From Acerihabitans sp035013185 (lineage in GTDB: Bacteria > Pseudomonadota > Gammaproteobacteria > Enterobacterales > Enterobacteriaceae): a stretch of DNA of 64,000 nucleotides. Positions within the stretch are counted from its first letter, which is position 1; each line of letters starts with the position of its first letter. The position numbers were made by a program, and so were the translations under genes. Below the pieces are notes generated by a model. That model did no database searches. It had not been told where the DNA came from and worked only from the letters and a program-made list of their open reading frames with translations. Location of the stretch: assembly GCF_035013185.1 (NCBI RefSeq), contig NZ_JAYGJO010000002.1, positions 186,001 through 250,000 on the forward strand, given 5' to 3'. This document shows, one piece after another, positions 26,705-36,559 of this stretch.

Positions 26705-28606
26705 TCAGCGTGCCTGCAGGAAATCAATGGCCCGCTGCAACGAACGCGTCCGAGGCGCCGGGGGCAGGCTTTTCAAGAAAATCTGTCCATAAGGCCGCGT
26801 GACCAGGCGTTGATCGCAGATAATCAGCACCCCTCGATCATCGCTGTCGCGGATTAACCGGCCAACCCCCTGCTTAAGGGCAATCACCGCTTCGGGGATC
26901 TGAACGTCGGCGAAGGGATCGCCCCCACGCAGTTGGCAATCTTCACTGCGTGCTTTTAATAGCGGATCGTCCGGGGAGGTAAAGGGCAACTTGTCGATGA
27001 TGACGCAGGATAACGCATCACCGCGTACGTCTACTCCTTCCCAAAAACTGTTGGTGGCCACCAAGAGGGCGTTGCCGGCGGTAACAAATTGTTCCAGTAA
27101 TTGCCGTTTGCTGGTTTCGCCCTGCAGTAGCACCGGAAGCGTTAGCGAGGCGCGGAATTCAGCCGCCAAATCCCGCATCATTTGATGGGATGTACAGAGG
27201 AAAAAACAGCGTCCCCGGTTAGCAATGATCACCGGCAGCAGCATGCGCGCCAGTTGCACCGCAATGCCTCGCTGATTAGGTTCAGGTAAAAAACGCGGCA
27301 CGCAAAGCAGCGCCTGGGTGGCATAATCAAATGGGCTGGGTAACAGCAAGGTTTTCGCGTCCTCCAATCCGATACGCTGGGTGAAATGCTCCAGCCGATC
27401 GTTGACGGAAAGTGTCGCCGATGTAAATATCCAGGTGCCTGCTTTTTCGCCCATCACCTCGCGAAACCGTGACGACACGGAGAGTGGTGTCAACGCCAGC
27501 ACAAAATATCGCGAGTTACATTCGAACCAATAACTGAAGCCGGGCTCCTGAACATTTTTCAGCCGTTTGAGGCGCTCGCGATACAGCGCCGCCCGTTCAA
27601 ACGCCGCATCCAGTAACGCCGAACGCCCCAACGCCAGTTTAGCCACGTCGTGGCACAACTCCAGGGCATCATCGAGCAAGAGTAAGGCGCGTTGCAATGA
27701 CGGTTGTGCCAGTACCTCGCGCAGGTTGCCACGAAAACCCGGTTCGCCTAATGCCAAGCGAAAATCCTGGGTACTTTGGGCCAGCCGATCGGCACTTTTT
27801 TGCAGTTGCGCCATATCACGCACATCGGTGCGATAGGCCAGCGTCAAGTCCTTGGCCAAATCCATTAACTGACGGCTGGTCAACTGCTGGCCAAAATACT
27901 GGCTGGCAATATCCGGTAGCTGATGCGCCTCATCAAAAATCATCACATCACCGGTGGGGATCAATTCCCCGAAGCCACCTTCCTTCACCACCATATCGGC
28001 CAGGAACAGGTGGTGGTTCACCACGATCACATCGGCTTCCATGGCATTGCGCCGCGCCTTTACCACAAAACAGTCTTTATACAATGGGCAATCGCCGCCA
28101 AGGCAGTTGTCATTGGTGCTGGTCACCAGTGGCCATACCGGGCTGTCTTCGGCGATACCGGTACAGTTCGCGATATCGCCATCCACCGTGCGCGAAGACC
28201 AGCCGCGCACGCCCACCAGTTCAACCTGAGTTTCCGGAGCCTGATTGCCACCGGCCAGGGTTTGCTGCTCCAAACGCTCCAGACACAGGTAATTTGAGCG
28301 CCCCTTTAACAAGGCTACCTGGCCTCTGTAAGCCAATGCTTCAGCCACTTTGGGCAAATCACGGGCGTAAAGCTGGTCCTGCAACGCTTTGGAACCAGTG
28401 GATATAATGACTTTTTGTTTGGATCGCAACGCCGGTACCAAATACGCATAGGTTTTTCCGGTACCGGTGCCGGCCTCCACCACCAGCGGCTGCTTTAAGG
28501 AGATGGCCTCGCGGATGGCGTCGGCCATTTGACGCTGAGACTCGCGCGGTTTGAAACCGGTAATGGCCTTGGCCAACGCGCCTTGTGGCGCAAAATCGTC
28601 AGTCAC
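26705..28606 (-). CDS. yoaA: Iron-sulfur DNA helicase YoaA
   Basis: XPD/DinG-type superfamily 2 helicase, 633 aa. In E. coli YoaA works with the HolC clamp-loader subunit in replication-fork repair. Walker A is EAGTGTGKTYAYL near residue 43. The four 4Fe-4S cysteines are visible around residues 112-178 (NCTG and CLGGDCPLYKDC). The DEAH box is MIFDEAHQLPD, and motif VI is GVGRLIRDSDDRGVL. It is divergent from yoaB. Confidence 0.95.
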   Translation of the reverse strand: MTDDFAPQGALAKAITGFKPRESQRQMADAIREAISLKQPLVVEAGTGTGKTYAYLVPALRSKQKVIISTGSKALQDQLYARDLPKVAEALAYRGQVALLKGRSNYLCLERLEQQTLAGGNQAPETQVELVGVRGWSSRTVDGDIANCTGIAEDSPVWPLVTSTNDNCLGGDCPLYKDCFVVKARRNAMEADVIVVNHHLFLADMVVKEGGFGELIPTGDVMIFDEAHQLPDIASQYFGQQLTSRQLMDLAKDLTLAYRTDVRDMAQLQKSADRLAQSTQDFRLALGEPGFRGNLREVLAQPSLQRALLLLDDALELCHDVAKLALGRSALLDAAFERAALYRERLKRLKNVQEPGFSYWFECNSRYFVLALTPLSVSSRFREVMGEKAGTWIFTSATLSVNDRLEHFTQRIGLEDAKTLLLPSPFDYATQALLCVPRFLPEPNQRGIAVQLARMLLPVIIANRGRCFFLCTSHQMMRDLAAEFRASLTLPVLLQGETSKRQLLEQFVTAGNALLVATNSFWEGVDVRGDALSCVIIDKLPFTSPDDPLLKARSEDCQLRGGDPFADVQIPEAVIALKQGVGRLIRDSDDRGVLIICDQRLVTRPYGQIFLKSLPPAPRTRSLQRAIDFLQAR

Positions 28607-28777
28607 TCGTTCTACCCTTGCTACGGTTGCCGTTAATGGATGTCATCTCGAGGATTTTGCTACTCGGCTGGTCGCTTAAAACCCGCCTATGTTATGCTGT
28701 TTTTTTTTCAGTAAGGCCTCAGGCGAATTAACATGACCAATGACAGAATGCCCCATGAACGTAGCGGCAAGGATCAC

Positions 28778-29122
28778 ATGACCATCGAACGTATCGATGC
28801 CGGTGCCAGAATGTCCGAGGCGGTAGTCCATAATCAGACCGTCTATTACACCAGCGTGCCGGAGAACCTCGACGCCGATGCCACTGAACAAACGGCCGAT
28901 GCGCTCGCCATCATTGATCGGTTATTAAAACGGGTGGGGTCCAATAAAACCCGCCTATTAGATGTCACAGTATTTCTTGCCGATGGCGATGACTTTGCCG
29001 CGATGAATGCTGCCTGGAACGCCTGGGTAGTGCCGGGTAACGCCCCGGTACGCTGCACCGTGGAAGCGCGCCTGATGAATCCACGCTATAAAGTCGAAAT
29101 CAAGATCATCGCAGCAATCTAA
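28778..29122 (+). CDS. yoaB: RidA-family protein YoaB
   Basis: A 114-aa member of the RidA/YjgF/UK114 family. Relatives deaminate reactive enamine/imine intermediates. Conserved blocks are YYTSVPENLDADATEQT, VTVFLADGDDFAAMN, and the catalytic-loop arginine in APVRCTVEARL. ATG 28778 has AAGGA upstream and gives the exact E. coli length; upstream in-frame ATGs from 28733 are not needed. It is divergent from yoaA. Confidence 0.93.
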   Translation: MTIERIDAGARMSEAVVHNQTVYYTSVPENLDADATEQTADALAIIDRLLKRVGSNKTRLLDVTVFLADGDDFAAMNAAWNAWVVPGNAPVRCTVEARLMNPRYKVEIKIIAAI

Positions 29123-29178
29123 ATCTGGCCAGGTCGCGTCTCCCGCCGAAAGCCGCTGAGCGCTGGGCGGGATGCCGT

Positions 29179-29454
29179 CTAGATCGCACCCTCTTCATCG
29201 TCATCGTCAAAAACCTCATCATCCTGCCCGGCGGCATCGGGTCGATCACGTTCCTGATCCTCATCCTCATCATCGTCATCGTCATCGTCATCCCAGCGTA
29301 TCGATACCCGTTCACCCGTATGATTGGCGCGAATTTCGCTGGAAACCAACCGGATGGCCTCACCGCTACTCATTCCCTCAGACATCAGCGCCTGAATGCG
29401 CTCAACGGCCTCTTGCTGTTGTTGGTGATTCAACGCAGGCATATCAGTCAGCAT
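29179..29454 (-). CDS. yoaH: UPF0181 protein YoaH with acidic tail
   Basis: The N-terminal 50 residues match the YoaH family (HQQQQEAVERIQALMSEGMSS and EIRANHTGERV). E. coli YoaH is 59 aa, whereas this one is 91 aa because of a tail almost entirely Asp/Glu. The tail includes eight consecutive Asp encoded by a short GAT-GAC hexamer run (29275-29292 on the plus strand), and the longer family members of other enterics also have acidic tails. Function is unknown. It lies between yoaB and pabB on the opposite strand. Confidence 0.85.
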   Translation of the reverse strand: MLTDMPALNHQQQQEAVERIQALMSEGMSSGEAIRLVSSEIRANHTGERVSIRWDDDDDDDDEDEDQERDRPDAAGQDDEVFDDDDEEGAI

Positions 29455-29627
29455 GATTTTTCTCCAGTAGGCTTATCGGCGGGTCATTGTCTCACGCCGG
29501 CGTGAGACACGCCAATCAATGCGCTTTATGTTAGCCACTGGAGCCGTTATTATTCTTGTCTCCAGGTCCTGCGCGTTTCGCTGGCCGTTCTTTTCATCGT
29601 CAATTGTTCTGGATCTTGTGAATTTAT

Positions 29628-31007
29628 ATGCAGCAAAGGCAGCCACACCTGAGCGTTTTACCCTATCAACGCGATGCCCTCATGGCGCTATTCGCCCCCT
29701 TTGCCTCGCAGCCGTGGTCTGCTCTACTCCATTCGGGGCATGCTGAACACCAGGACAGCCGTTTCGATATCATGGTAGCGGAACCAACGGTCACCTTGCT
29801 CACCCAGGGTGCAGATACCCATATCTGCGGCAACGGCATATCGCGCCATAGTCCAGAGGATCCCTTTACCCTGGTGCAACAGCAGCTCGACCGCCTGGGT
29901 TGCCATCCCGACGCTCGGGAGGATCTGCCGTTTCTCGGTGGCGCTCTTGGCCTGTTCGGCTACGATTTAGGGCGACGAATTGAAGTGTTGCCCAACCATG
30001 CCCATGCGGATCTGGCACTGGCCGACATGGCCATAGGCATCTACACGTGGGCGGTTATCGCCGACCACCGGCTTAAACGACTGACGTTGGTGAGCTATAG
30101 CGATCCGGCACCGTTGCTCAAAAGGTTAATGGCCGTTGGACCTATTACCCAATGCCCGCCATTTCACTTAACTCGCCCCTGGCAAGCGAATATGACCCGC
30201 AGCGAATACGGAGAGAAATTCCGCCGCATCCAGCAGCATTTGCAAGCCGGCGATTGTTACCAAATTTGCCTGGCCCAGCGGTTTAGCACCACCTACTCGG
30301 GGGATGAATGGCAAGCATTCCTTTGCCTGCTGGCAGACAACGGCGCCCCGTTTTCCGCGTTTATGCGCTTGTCTGAGCAGACAGTGTTAAGTTTGTCGCC
30401 GGAGCGATTCCTGCGTATTTGCCAGCGAGAGATTCAAACCCGCCCCATCAAAGGTACGTTGCCGCGGCTGGCCGATCCGGCAGCAGATCGCCTGCAGGCG
30501 CAAAAGTTGGCGGATTCGGAAAAAGATCGAGCGGAAAATCTGATGATTGTGGATTTATTGCGTAATGATATCGGCCGTCTTGCGGTACCGGGCAGTGTAC
30601 AGGTTCCCGAATTATTCAAAATCGAAAAATTCCCGGCGGTGTACCATATGGTAAGCACCATTACCGCCCGGTTGCCCGACAACCGCTCTTCGTGTGAGCT
30701 GTTGCGCGCCTGCTTTCCCGGCGGTTCCATTACCGGCGCGCCAAAGGTAAAAGCCATGACACTCATCGACCAACTTGAACCCCAGCGCCGTAATGCCTGG
30801 TGTGGAAGCATCGGTTACCTTAGCCTGTGTGGCACCGTCGATAGCAATATTGCCATCCGCACACTGCTGACCGAGCGGGGGTATATTCACTGCTGGGCCG
30901 GCGGCGGTATCGTGGCCGATAGCGAGGAGCAAGCGGAATACCAGGAAACCCTGGATAAAGTGGCCAAAATTCTGCCGCTGTTGGCTGAGTTAAACACCGA
31001 TGAATAA
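29628..31007 (+). CDS. pabB: Aminodeoxychorismate synthase component I PabB
   Basis: A 459-aa subunit that, with the amidotransferase PabA, converts chorismate to 4-amino-4-deoxychorismate for folate synthesis. The catalytic lysine motif PIKGTLPRL is near residue 275. Chorismate-binding fold motifs are DLLRNDIGR, ACFPGGSITGAPK, and RNAWCGSIGYLSLCG. The N-terminal tryptophan-binding-type domain is present. It is followed by nudL 18 bp downstream, so the two are probably one transcript, as in E. coli. Confidence 0.96.
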   Translation: MQQRQPHLSVLPYQRDALMALFAPFASQPWSALLHSGHAEHQDSRFDIMVAEPTVTLLTQGADTHICGNGISRHSPEDPFTLVQQQLDRLGCHPDAREDLPFLGGALGLFGYDLGRRIEVLPNHAHADLALADMAIGIYTWAVIADHRLKRLTLVSYSDPAPLLKRLMAVGPITQCPPFHLTRPWQANMTRSEYGEKFRRIQQHLQAGDCYQICLAQRFSTTYSGDEWQAFLCLLADNGAPFSAFMRLSEQTVLSLSPERFLRICQREIQTRPIKGTLPRLADPAADRLQAQKLADSEKDRAENLMIVDLLRNDIGRLAVPGSVQVPELFKIEKFPAVYHMVSTITARLPDNRSSCELLRACFPGGSITGAPKVKAMTLIDQLEPQRRNAWCGSIGYLSLCGTVDSNIAIRTLLTERGYIHCWAGGGIVADSEEQAEYQETLDKVAKILPLLAELNTDE

Positions 31008-31025
31008 TGTCGCTGGATCGCACCC

Positions 31026-31604
31026 ATGAAAAATAAAAATAATACCCTGGCGTTAGCTGAGTTTATCGCCCGTTTTCAATTGCAGCCACCGGGTAATTAT
31101 CCGCCATCGCGCAATCTACGCCAGGCGGCGGTGCTGATCCCGATTATTTGTCATCAGACCCCCACCGTACTGCTCACTCGGCGCGCCAGCTCGCTGCGCA
31201 AACACGCCGGTCAGGTGGCGTTTCCCGGCGGTTCTGCGGACCCAGGGGATGACTCACTGATTGCCACCGCCTTACGCGAGGCACAAGAAGAGGTATCGAT
31301 TCCCAGCAATGCGGTGAGGATTTTAGGCCAACTGCCACCGGTGGACAGCAACAGTGGTTTTCAGGTCACGCCCATTATCGGGCTGCTGGACAGCGGAACA
31401 TCCTTTCACGCTAGCCGCGATGAAGTTTCAGAAATTTTTGAAATTCCATTGCATCAGGCACTGACCCTAGCCAGTTATACCCCGTTGCAAATACAGCGGA
31501 ATGCCAAAACCCTGCGGGTCTATTTCTCATGGTATCAAAGCCATATGGTGTGGGGTATGACCGCCCAGATCCTGTATCGATTAGGTGAACAGATTCATCA
31601 TTAA
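31026..31604 (+). CDS. nudL: Nudix hydrolase NudL (CoA pyrophosphatase family)
   Basis: A 192-aa Nudix enzyme. Family members cleave coenzyme A to 3',5'-ADP and phosphopantetheine. The UPF0035/CoA signature LLTRRASSLRKHAGQVAFPGG precedes the Nudix box GGSADPGDDSLIATALREAQEEV, quoted in part. Asp stands at the usual first Glu position, as in other NudL proteins. Its start is 18 bp after pabB. A 246-bp gap to sdaA follows. Confidence 0.93.
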   Translation: MKNKNNTLALAEFIARFQLQPPGNYPPSRNLRQAAVLIPIICHQTPTVLLTRRASSLRKHAGQVAFPGGSADPGDDSLIATALREAQEEVSIPSNAVRILGQLPPVDSNSGFQVTPIIGLLDSGTSFHASRDEVSEIFEIPLHQALTLASYTPLQIQRNAKTLRVYFSWYQSHMVWGMTAQILYRLGEQIHH

Positions 31605-31850
31605 AATCATGACCTATACTTTTATTATCACACAGCAATAAAGTCCTTTCAAAAAATCAAATTGTCGTTAGAATATTCCGCCAATAAGAAAAAAACAGAA
31701 TATAATATACATACATAATATATATTGGTGTTTTATAAACCTGATTTATTTATTTCATGCAGCGTGCACACGCTCAGCTTGGGGCAGGTTATTACACTTA
31801 ACGGCATTACCATCAGGTATGCATCATTTATACGTTTTAGGAGAGTTACC

Positions 31851-33215
31851 GTGCTTAGCGTTTTCGAGATGTTTAAAATCGGCATCGGCCCGTCTAGTTC
31901 CCATACCGTTGGGCCCATGAAAGCCGGTAAACAATTCGCGGATGATCTCGTGGAACGACAACTGCTTGACCGTGTTACCCGTGTCGTCGTTGATGTGTAC
32001 GGCTCATTATCGCTGACCGGCAAGGGACATCATACCGACATTGCCATTATCCTGGGTCTGGCGGGTAATCGTCCCGACACAGTGGACATCAATGCGATCC
32101 CGGCATTTATTCGTGATGTTGAACAGCGCGAGCGACTGATGCTAGCCGGTGGCCCCCATGAGGTTGACTTCCCGCGAGAAGGCGGCATGGTGTTCCATAG
32201 CGATTACCTGTCTTTACATGAAAATGCCATGCGCATCCATGCCTTCGCCGCAGATCAGCGACTCTACAGCCAGACCTATTACTCTGTGGGCGGCGGTTTT
32301 ATCGTGGATGAAGCGCATTTCGGTCAGCCGGTAATAAACCGAGTTAACGTACCGCATCCTTTTGCCAGCGCCCAACAACTGCTCGATCATTGCAAAGAAA
32401 CCGGCCTCTCACTGTCCGGGCTGGTACTGCTTAATGAGCTGGCATTGCACGGACGTGACGAGATTGACAGCTACTTTGCTGATATCTGGCAGACCATGCG
32501 CGCCTGTATCGACCGCGGTCTGAATACCGAAGGCGTGCTGCCAGGCCCGCTGCGGGTACCGCGCCGCGCCGCTGCACTGCGGCGTATGTTGGTCTCGTCA
32601 GACAAAAACAATACTGATCCCATGATCGTGATCGATTGGGTCAATATGTTTGCATTGGCGGTGAATGAAGAGAACGCCGCTGGTGGGCGGGTCGTCACCG
32701 CCCCAACCAACGGCGCCTGCGGCATTGTGCCGGCGGTGCTGGCCTATTATGATCATTTTATCGAACCGGTCACCCCCGCCATTTATCTGCAGTACTTCCT
32801 GGCCTGCGGCGCTATAGGTATTCTATACAAACTTAACGCCTCAATTTCCGGGGCCGAGGTCGGCTGCCAAGGCGAAGTGGGCGTGGCCTGCTCCATGGCA
32901 GCCGCCGGACTGACCGAACTGATGGGCGGCAGCCCCGAGCAGGTCTGCGTGGCGGCGGAAATCGGCATGGAGCACAATTTGGGGCTGACCTGCGACCCGG
33001 TGGCAGGCCAAGTGCAGGTGCCGTGTATTGAACGCAACGCCATAGCCTCGGTCAAGGCCATCAATTCCTCGCGCATGGCGCTGCGACGCACCAGCGCTCC
33101 GCGGGTGTCGCTGGATAAGGTGATTGAAACCATGTACGAGACCGGTAAGGACATGAATGCCAAATACCGCGAAACTTCACGCGGTGGTTTGGCTATTAAG
33201 GTGCAGTGCGATTGA
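31851..33215 (+). CDS. sdaA: L-serine deaminase SdaA
   Basis: Oxygen-sensitive 4Fe-4S L-serine dehydratase that makes pyruvate and ammonia, 454 aa, the E. coli length. Signatures are IGPSSSHTVGPMKAG near the start, TAPTNGACGIVPAVLAYYD, and the cluster cysteines in TCDPVAGQVQVPCIERN with an upstream Cys. The start is GTG 31851 with AGGAGAG upstream. The 42 further in-frame codons towards 31725 lack homology and are leader sequence. It follows nudL and is convergent with yoaE. Confidence 0.96.
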   Translation: MLSVFEMFKIGIGPSSSHTVGPMKAGKQFADDLVERQLLDRVTRVVVDVYGSLSLTGKGHHTDIAIILGLAGNRPDTVDINAIPAFIRDVEQRERLMLAGGPHEVDFPREGGMVFHSDYLSLHENAMRIHAFAADQRLYSQTYYSVGGGFIVDEAHFGQPVINRVNVPHPFASAQQLLDHCKETGLSLSGLVLLNELALHGRDEIDSYFADIWQTMRACIDRGLNTEGVLPGPLRVPRRAAALRRMLVSSDKNNTDPMIVIDWVNMFALAVNEENAAGGRVVTAPTNGACGIVPAVLAYYDHFIEPVTPAIYLQYFLACGAIGILYKLNASISGAEVGCQGEVGVACSMAAAGLTELMGGSPEQVCVAAEIGMEHNLGLTCDPVAGQVQVPCIERNAIASVKAINSSRMALRRTSAPRVSLDKVIETMYETGKDMNAKYRETSRGGLAIKVQCD

Positions 33216-33286
33216 GTTGATGGTCATCCGGTGCAGGTTTTGTTGTGGGGCAATGAGTACCTTCTGATTCACCAGATCGGTGAGTC

Positions 33287-34840
33287 TTACTCGTCTGCCT
33301 CACTTTCCACTGGGCTAATCCGCTCAATTCGCACCAGCTCAATGCGGTATTCATGCATCTGCAAGATGGTAAAACGCCACGGTTCCAGTTCAATCACTTC
33401 CCCTACCACCGGCAACGTATCCCGTTCAGCCAATAGCATGCCGGCCAGTGACGCCGCATTGGTATGATGTTGAATCAGTTCATAGCTGTCTAGCGCCTGC
33501 TGCAGCGCATGTAAATCCGTCCCCCCTTTGGCCAACCAGCCGTCCGGTTCGACCACAATATCGGGGGTTTCATCTTCATCGGGAAATTCTCCAGCGATGG
33601 CTTCCAACACGTCAAGCGGTGTGACCAACCCCTGGATGACGCCAAACTCATTAGACACCACCACCAGGCTGCCGCGCGCGCGCCGCAAAACACTTAACAC
33701 GTTGAGCACATCCAGCGTCTCCGGTACCACAATAGCCGGATTTTTCTCCGCATAGGCCCGAACATCATCCCCCTGATCCAGCACAACCATCAAATCCTTG
33801 GCGCGGACAATACCGATCAGTTGATCCAGCTCACCGTCGCAAACCGGAAACATGCTGTGCGGCGTAGTGAGTAGCGCAGCACGCAGATCTGCCCGTTGCT
33901 CCCGGCAATCGACCCAGGAGATTTCATTACGTGGCGTCATCACACTGCGCAAAGAGCGTGATGCCAAAGACAACACGCCAGTGATCATATAACGTTCTTC
34001 ATCCGCAAACTCTTGTTCCTTAGGAATGTCGGTTGAAGCCGGTTCGCCCTGCTGCCGAGATTTTGCGCCGCCCATTAGTCGCATAATGGCCTCGGCGGTA
34101 CGTTGCCTAATCGGGCCACGTGACTGGTTTTTCAAAAAATTGCGCCGCGCAATCTGGTTAAAAAATTCGATGATCACCGAGAAGCCGATGGCCGCGTACA
34201 GATACCCTTTGGGAATGTGGAAGCCAAAACCTTCAGCTATCAAACTCAAACCAATCATCAGCAAAAAGCTGAGGCACAGCACGACCACGGTGGGATGCGC
34301 ATTCACAAAGCGGGTCAATGCCTTGGACGCCAGCAGCATGATGCCCATGGCAATCACGACTGCGGTCATCATTACCGCCAGGTTGTTGACCATCCCCACG
34401 GCGGTAATGACGGCATCCAAGGAGAACACCGCATCCAGAATAACAATCTGGACCACGACGACCCAGAAACTGGCGTAGGCGCGTTCGGCGTTATTATGTA
34501 TGTCACGATTTTCCAGACGCTCATGCAGTTCCGTGGTGGCCTTGAACAGCAAAAACAAGCCGCCCAACAACAGAATCAGGTCGCGGCCGGAAAAGCTAAA
34601 ATCCCCAAGCGTGACCAGCGGTTTGGTCAGCGTCACCATCCATGAGATCAACGACAGCAGCCCCAAGCGCATCAGCAGCGCCAGCGCCAAGCCAATAACC
34701 CGTGCCTTGTCGCGCTGTCTGGGTGGCACTTTCTCCGCCAGAATGGCGATAAACACCAGATTATCGATGCCCAAGACGATTTCCAGCAAGACCAGGGTCA
34801 GCAGGCCCACCCACAAGGTCGGGTCCATTAAGAATTCCAT
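33287..34840 (-). CDS. yoaE: TerC/CBS/CorC membrane protein YoaE
   Basis: A 517-aa inner-membrane protein. The TerC-type domain of about seven helices spans residues 1-240 (conserved ETVLGIDNLVF variant EIVLGIDNLVFI and LDAVFSLDAVITAVGM). A CBS pair spans about 300-425 (MTPRNEISWVDCREQ). A CorC/HlyC-type domain follows at the C-terminus. TerC relatives are linked to metal (Mn) export during protein secretion, but the specific job of YoaE is not established. It is divergent from manXYZ. Confidence 0.93.
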   Translation of the reverse strand: MEFLMDPTLWVGLLTLVLLEIVLGIDNLVFIAILAEKVPPRQRDKARVIGLALALLMRLGLLSLISWMVTLTKPLVTLGDFSFSGRDLILLLGGLFLLFKATTELHERLENRDIHNNAERAYASFWVVVVQIVILDAVFSLDAVITAVGMVNNLAVMMTAVVIAMGIMLLASKALTRFVNAHPTVVVLCLSFLLMIGLSLIAEGFGFHIPKGYLYAAIGFSVIIEFFNQIARRNFLKNQSRGPIRQRTAEAIMRLMGGAKSRQQGEPASTDIPKEQEFADEERYMITGVLSLASRSLRSVMTPRNEISWVDCREQRADLRAALLTTPHSMFPVCDGELDQLIGIVRAKDLMVVLDQGDDVRAYAEKNPAIVVPETLDVLNVLSVLRRARGSLVVVSNEFGVIQGLVTPLDVLEAIAGEFPDEDETPDIVVEPDGWLAKGGTDLHALQQALDSYELIQHHTNAASLAGMLLAERDTLPVVGEVIELEPWRFTILQMHEYRIELVRIERISPVESEADE

Positions 34841-35277
34841 TCAATGCTCCAGGGTAATAACCATGCAAAACAGATCTGATGACCCACGATCGCCTGCCCA
34901 TCACCTGCGCGGCGATACCTCGCAAATGATGCGTGAAAATCCCACACTGGGCCGAGAAGACAAAAAAAAGTGAGGCTCGCGGGTTTACGCATCACAAAGG
35001 CCGTTGTTCGGCCAAACAGGCCCACATTGAGGTATCGCAGGGAAACGGCGAAAAACGCCGAGGGGATCGGGATCAATAACGTTAACAAATAAAAATCGGG
35101 GATGTTGTTTTTTCGGTGACAGTCCATACGGGGGGCTGCGGCCCTTCACTCCTGTTTCATCAACACTGCTCACTCTAACAGGTAAATATTGCGACGCATA
35201 AATTTTTTTGCCTACAAGGTGCAATAAGAGTCATCTACAATGGTTTGTGTGCTAATTGAGTTCTTCATACGCAAATA

Positions 35278-35321
35278 GCTGAGCGTCGTCACAATTTTTA
35301 TTTTTTTACACACTAAAATAA
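35278..35321 (+). promoter_or_regulatory. CRP-like and Mlc/NagC-like sites upstream of manX
   Basis: GCTGA-GCGTCG-TCACA (35278-35293) matches 8 of 10 CRP positions. Immediately after is an AT-rich inverted repeat TTATTTT-N10-AAAATAA (35298-35321), similar in composition to operators of Mlc/NagC-type ROK repressors, which control manXYZ in E. coli. Assignment is by motif only. Confidence 0.4.
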
Positions 35322-35339
35322 ATCGCGTTTAACCGTATT

Positions 35340-35369
35340 TGAATCGTTTAGTTTGCATGAATCGATTCA
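35340..35369 (+). promoter_or_regulatory. Tandem Cra (FruR) operators upstream of manX
   Basis: TGAATCGATTCA (35358-35369) is a perfect match to the palindromic Cra consensus TGAAWCGWTTCA. TGAATCGTTTAG (35340-35351), 18 bp upstream, matches 10 of 12 positions. They lie 130-160 bp before the manX start. Confidence 0.65.
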
Positions 35370-35497
35370 ACTAACAACGCGGACATCAAACAGGGTGGCG
35401 AATTTTACCCTGGCTAAGCGAGCTTTCTTCCCACTTAAGACATTCAAATGTCAGGGTGTTTGACCGCTTAACCCATTTGTTAACATAGGAGGTATCA

Positions 35498-36466
35498 GTG
35501 AGTATTGCTATCATAATTGGCACTCACGGGTCAGCGGCGGAGCAATTGCTTAAAACCGCGGAAATGATATTAGGCGACCAGAAAAATGTCGCTTGGATTG
35601 ATTTTATACCCGGTGAAAATGCTGAGACACTGATTGAAAAGTATACTGCACGCCTAGCGGAACTTGATACCAAGGAAGGTGTGTTATTTCTGGTGGACAC
35701 CTGGGGAGGCAGTCCATTCAACGCTGCCAGTCGCATTGCAGTAGATAAAGATCATTATGAAGTCGTTACCGGCGTTAATATCCCCATGCTGGCAGAGACC
35801 TTTATGGCCCGCGATGACAATCCGGGGTTTGCTGAATTGGTCAGCATTGCAGTAGAAACCGGACGTGCCGGCGTTAAGGCGTTAAAAGCGCCAGAAGCAC
35901 CGGAAGAAACAACCGCCAAAGCGGCACCGGTGGTCGCAAAAGCGCCTGCCGCCGCCCATCCAAATGCGGGTGAACACATGACCATCGGTCTGGCACGGAT
36001 TGATGATCGTCTGATCCATGGCCAAGTCGCCACCCGCTGGACCAAAGAAACCAACGTTAAACGCATTATCGTGGTCAGTGACGAAGTCGCCGCCGATACC
36101 GTGCGCAAAACCTTGTTGACCCAGGTCGCACCTCCGGGCGTTACCGCTCACGTGGTTGATGTCGCCAAGGCCATCCGCGTTTACGACAACCCGGCGTACG
36201 CTAAAGATCGCGTGATGTTTTTATTTACCAACCCGACCGATGTCGAACGTGTTGTGGCAGGCGGAGTAAAAATTACCACGGTGAATATTGGTGGTATGGC
36301 ATTTCGCCAAGGTAAAACCCAGGTGAACAATGCAGTGTCAGTAGATGAAAATGATATTGCCGCGTTTCATAAATTAAATGACAGGGGAATCGAACTTGAA
36401 GTCCGCAAGGTTTCTTCAGACACGCCACTAAAAATGATGGATTTAATTAATAAACTTGGCAAGTAA
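35498..36466 (+). CDS. manX: Mannose PTS EIIAB component ManX
   Basis: Cytoplasmic phosphotransfer protein of the mannose/glucose/glucosamine PTS, 322 aa. The EIIA domain (1-130) carries its phospho-histidine H10 in IGTHGSAAEQLLK. An Ala/Pro-rich linker (about 130-160) follows. The EIIB domain (160-322) has its phospho-histidine in IDDRLIHGQVATRW. The ribosome binding site is AGGAGG. It heads manXYZ–yobD. Tandem Cra sites and an AT-rich inverted repeat upstream suggest carbon-source control. Confidence 0.97.
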   Translation: MSIAIIIGTHGSAAEQLLKTAEMILGDQKNVAWIDFIPGENAETLIEKYTARLAELDTKEGVLFLVDTWGGSPFNAASRIAVDKDHYEVVTGVNIPMLAETFMARDDNPGFAELVSIAVETGRAGVKALKAPEAPEETTAKAAPVVAKAPAAAHPNAGEHMTIGLARIDDRLIHGQVATRWTKETNVKRIIVVSDEVAADTVRKTLLTQVAPPGVTAHVVDVAKAIRVYDNPAYAKDRVMFLFTNPTDVERVVAGGVKITTVNIGGMAFRQGKTQVNNAVSVDENDIAAFHKLNDRGIELEVRKVSSDTPLKMMDLINKLGK

Positions 36467-36559
36467 CGTTGCCGATCAGAACTTACACACTCAAGAGCGC
36501 TTAAATTTACGTAACATATTGATTTACCGCTTTCTTACGTTTGTCATAGGAGAAGTACA

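Larger units (their letters stand above)
34841..35497. other. Divergent regulatory region yoaE–manX
   Basis: 657 bp. The manX side carries the operators listed separately. On the yoaE side a minus-strand open stretch (34828-35127) overlaps the yoaE start but shows no family resemblance and is treated as chance. The rest contains no recognisable gene or RNA. Confidence 0.55.

Noticed and set aside
27567..28407. Several plus-strand open frames of 89-236 codons opposite yoaA
   Set aside because: They lie wholly antisense to a well-conserved helicase gene; low-complexity Pro/Arg/Ser composition shows they are shadows.
34828..35127. 99-codon minus-strand frame overlapping the yoaE start as a leader peptide
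   Set aside because: No homology, out of frame with yoaE, and no family of such leaders is known at this gene.
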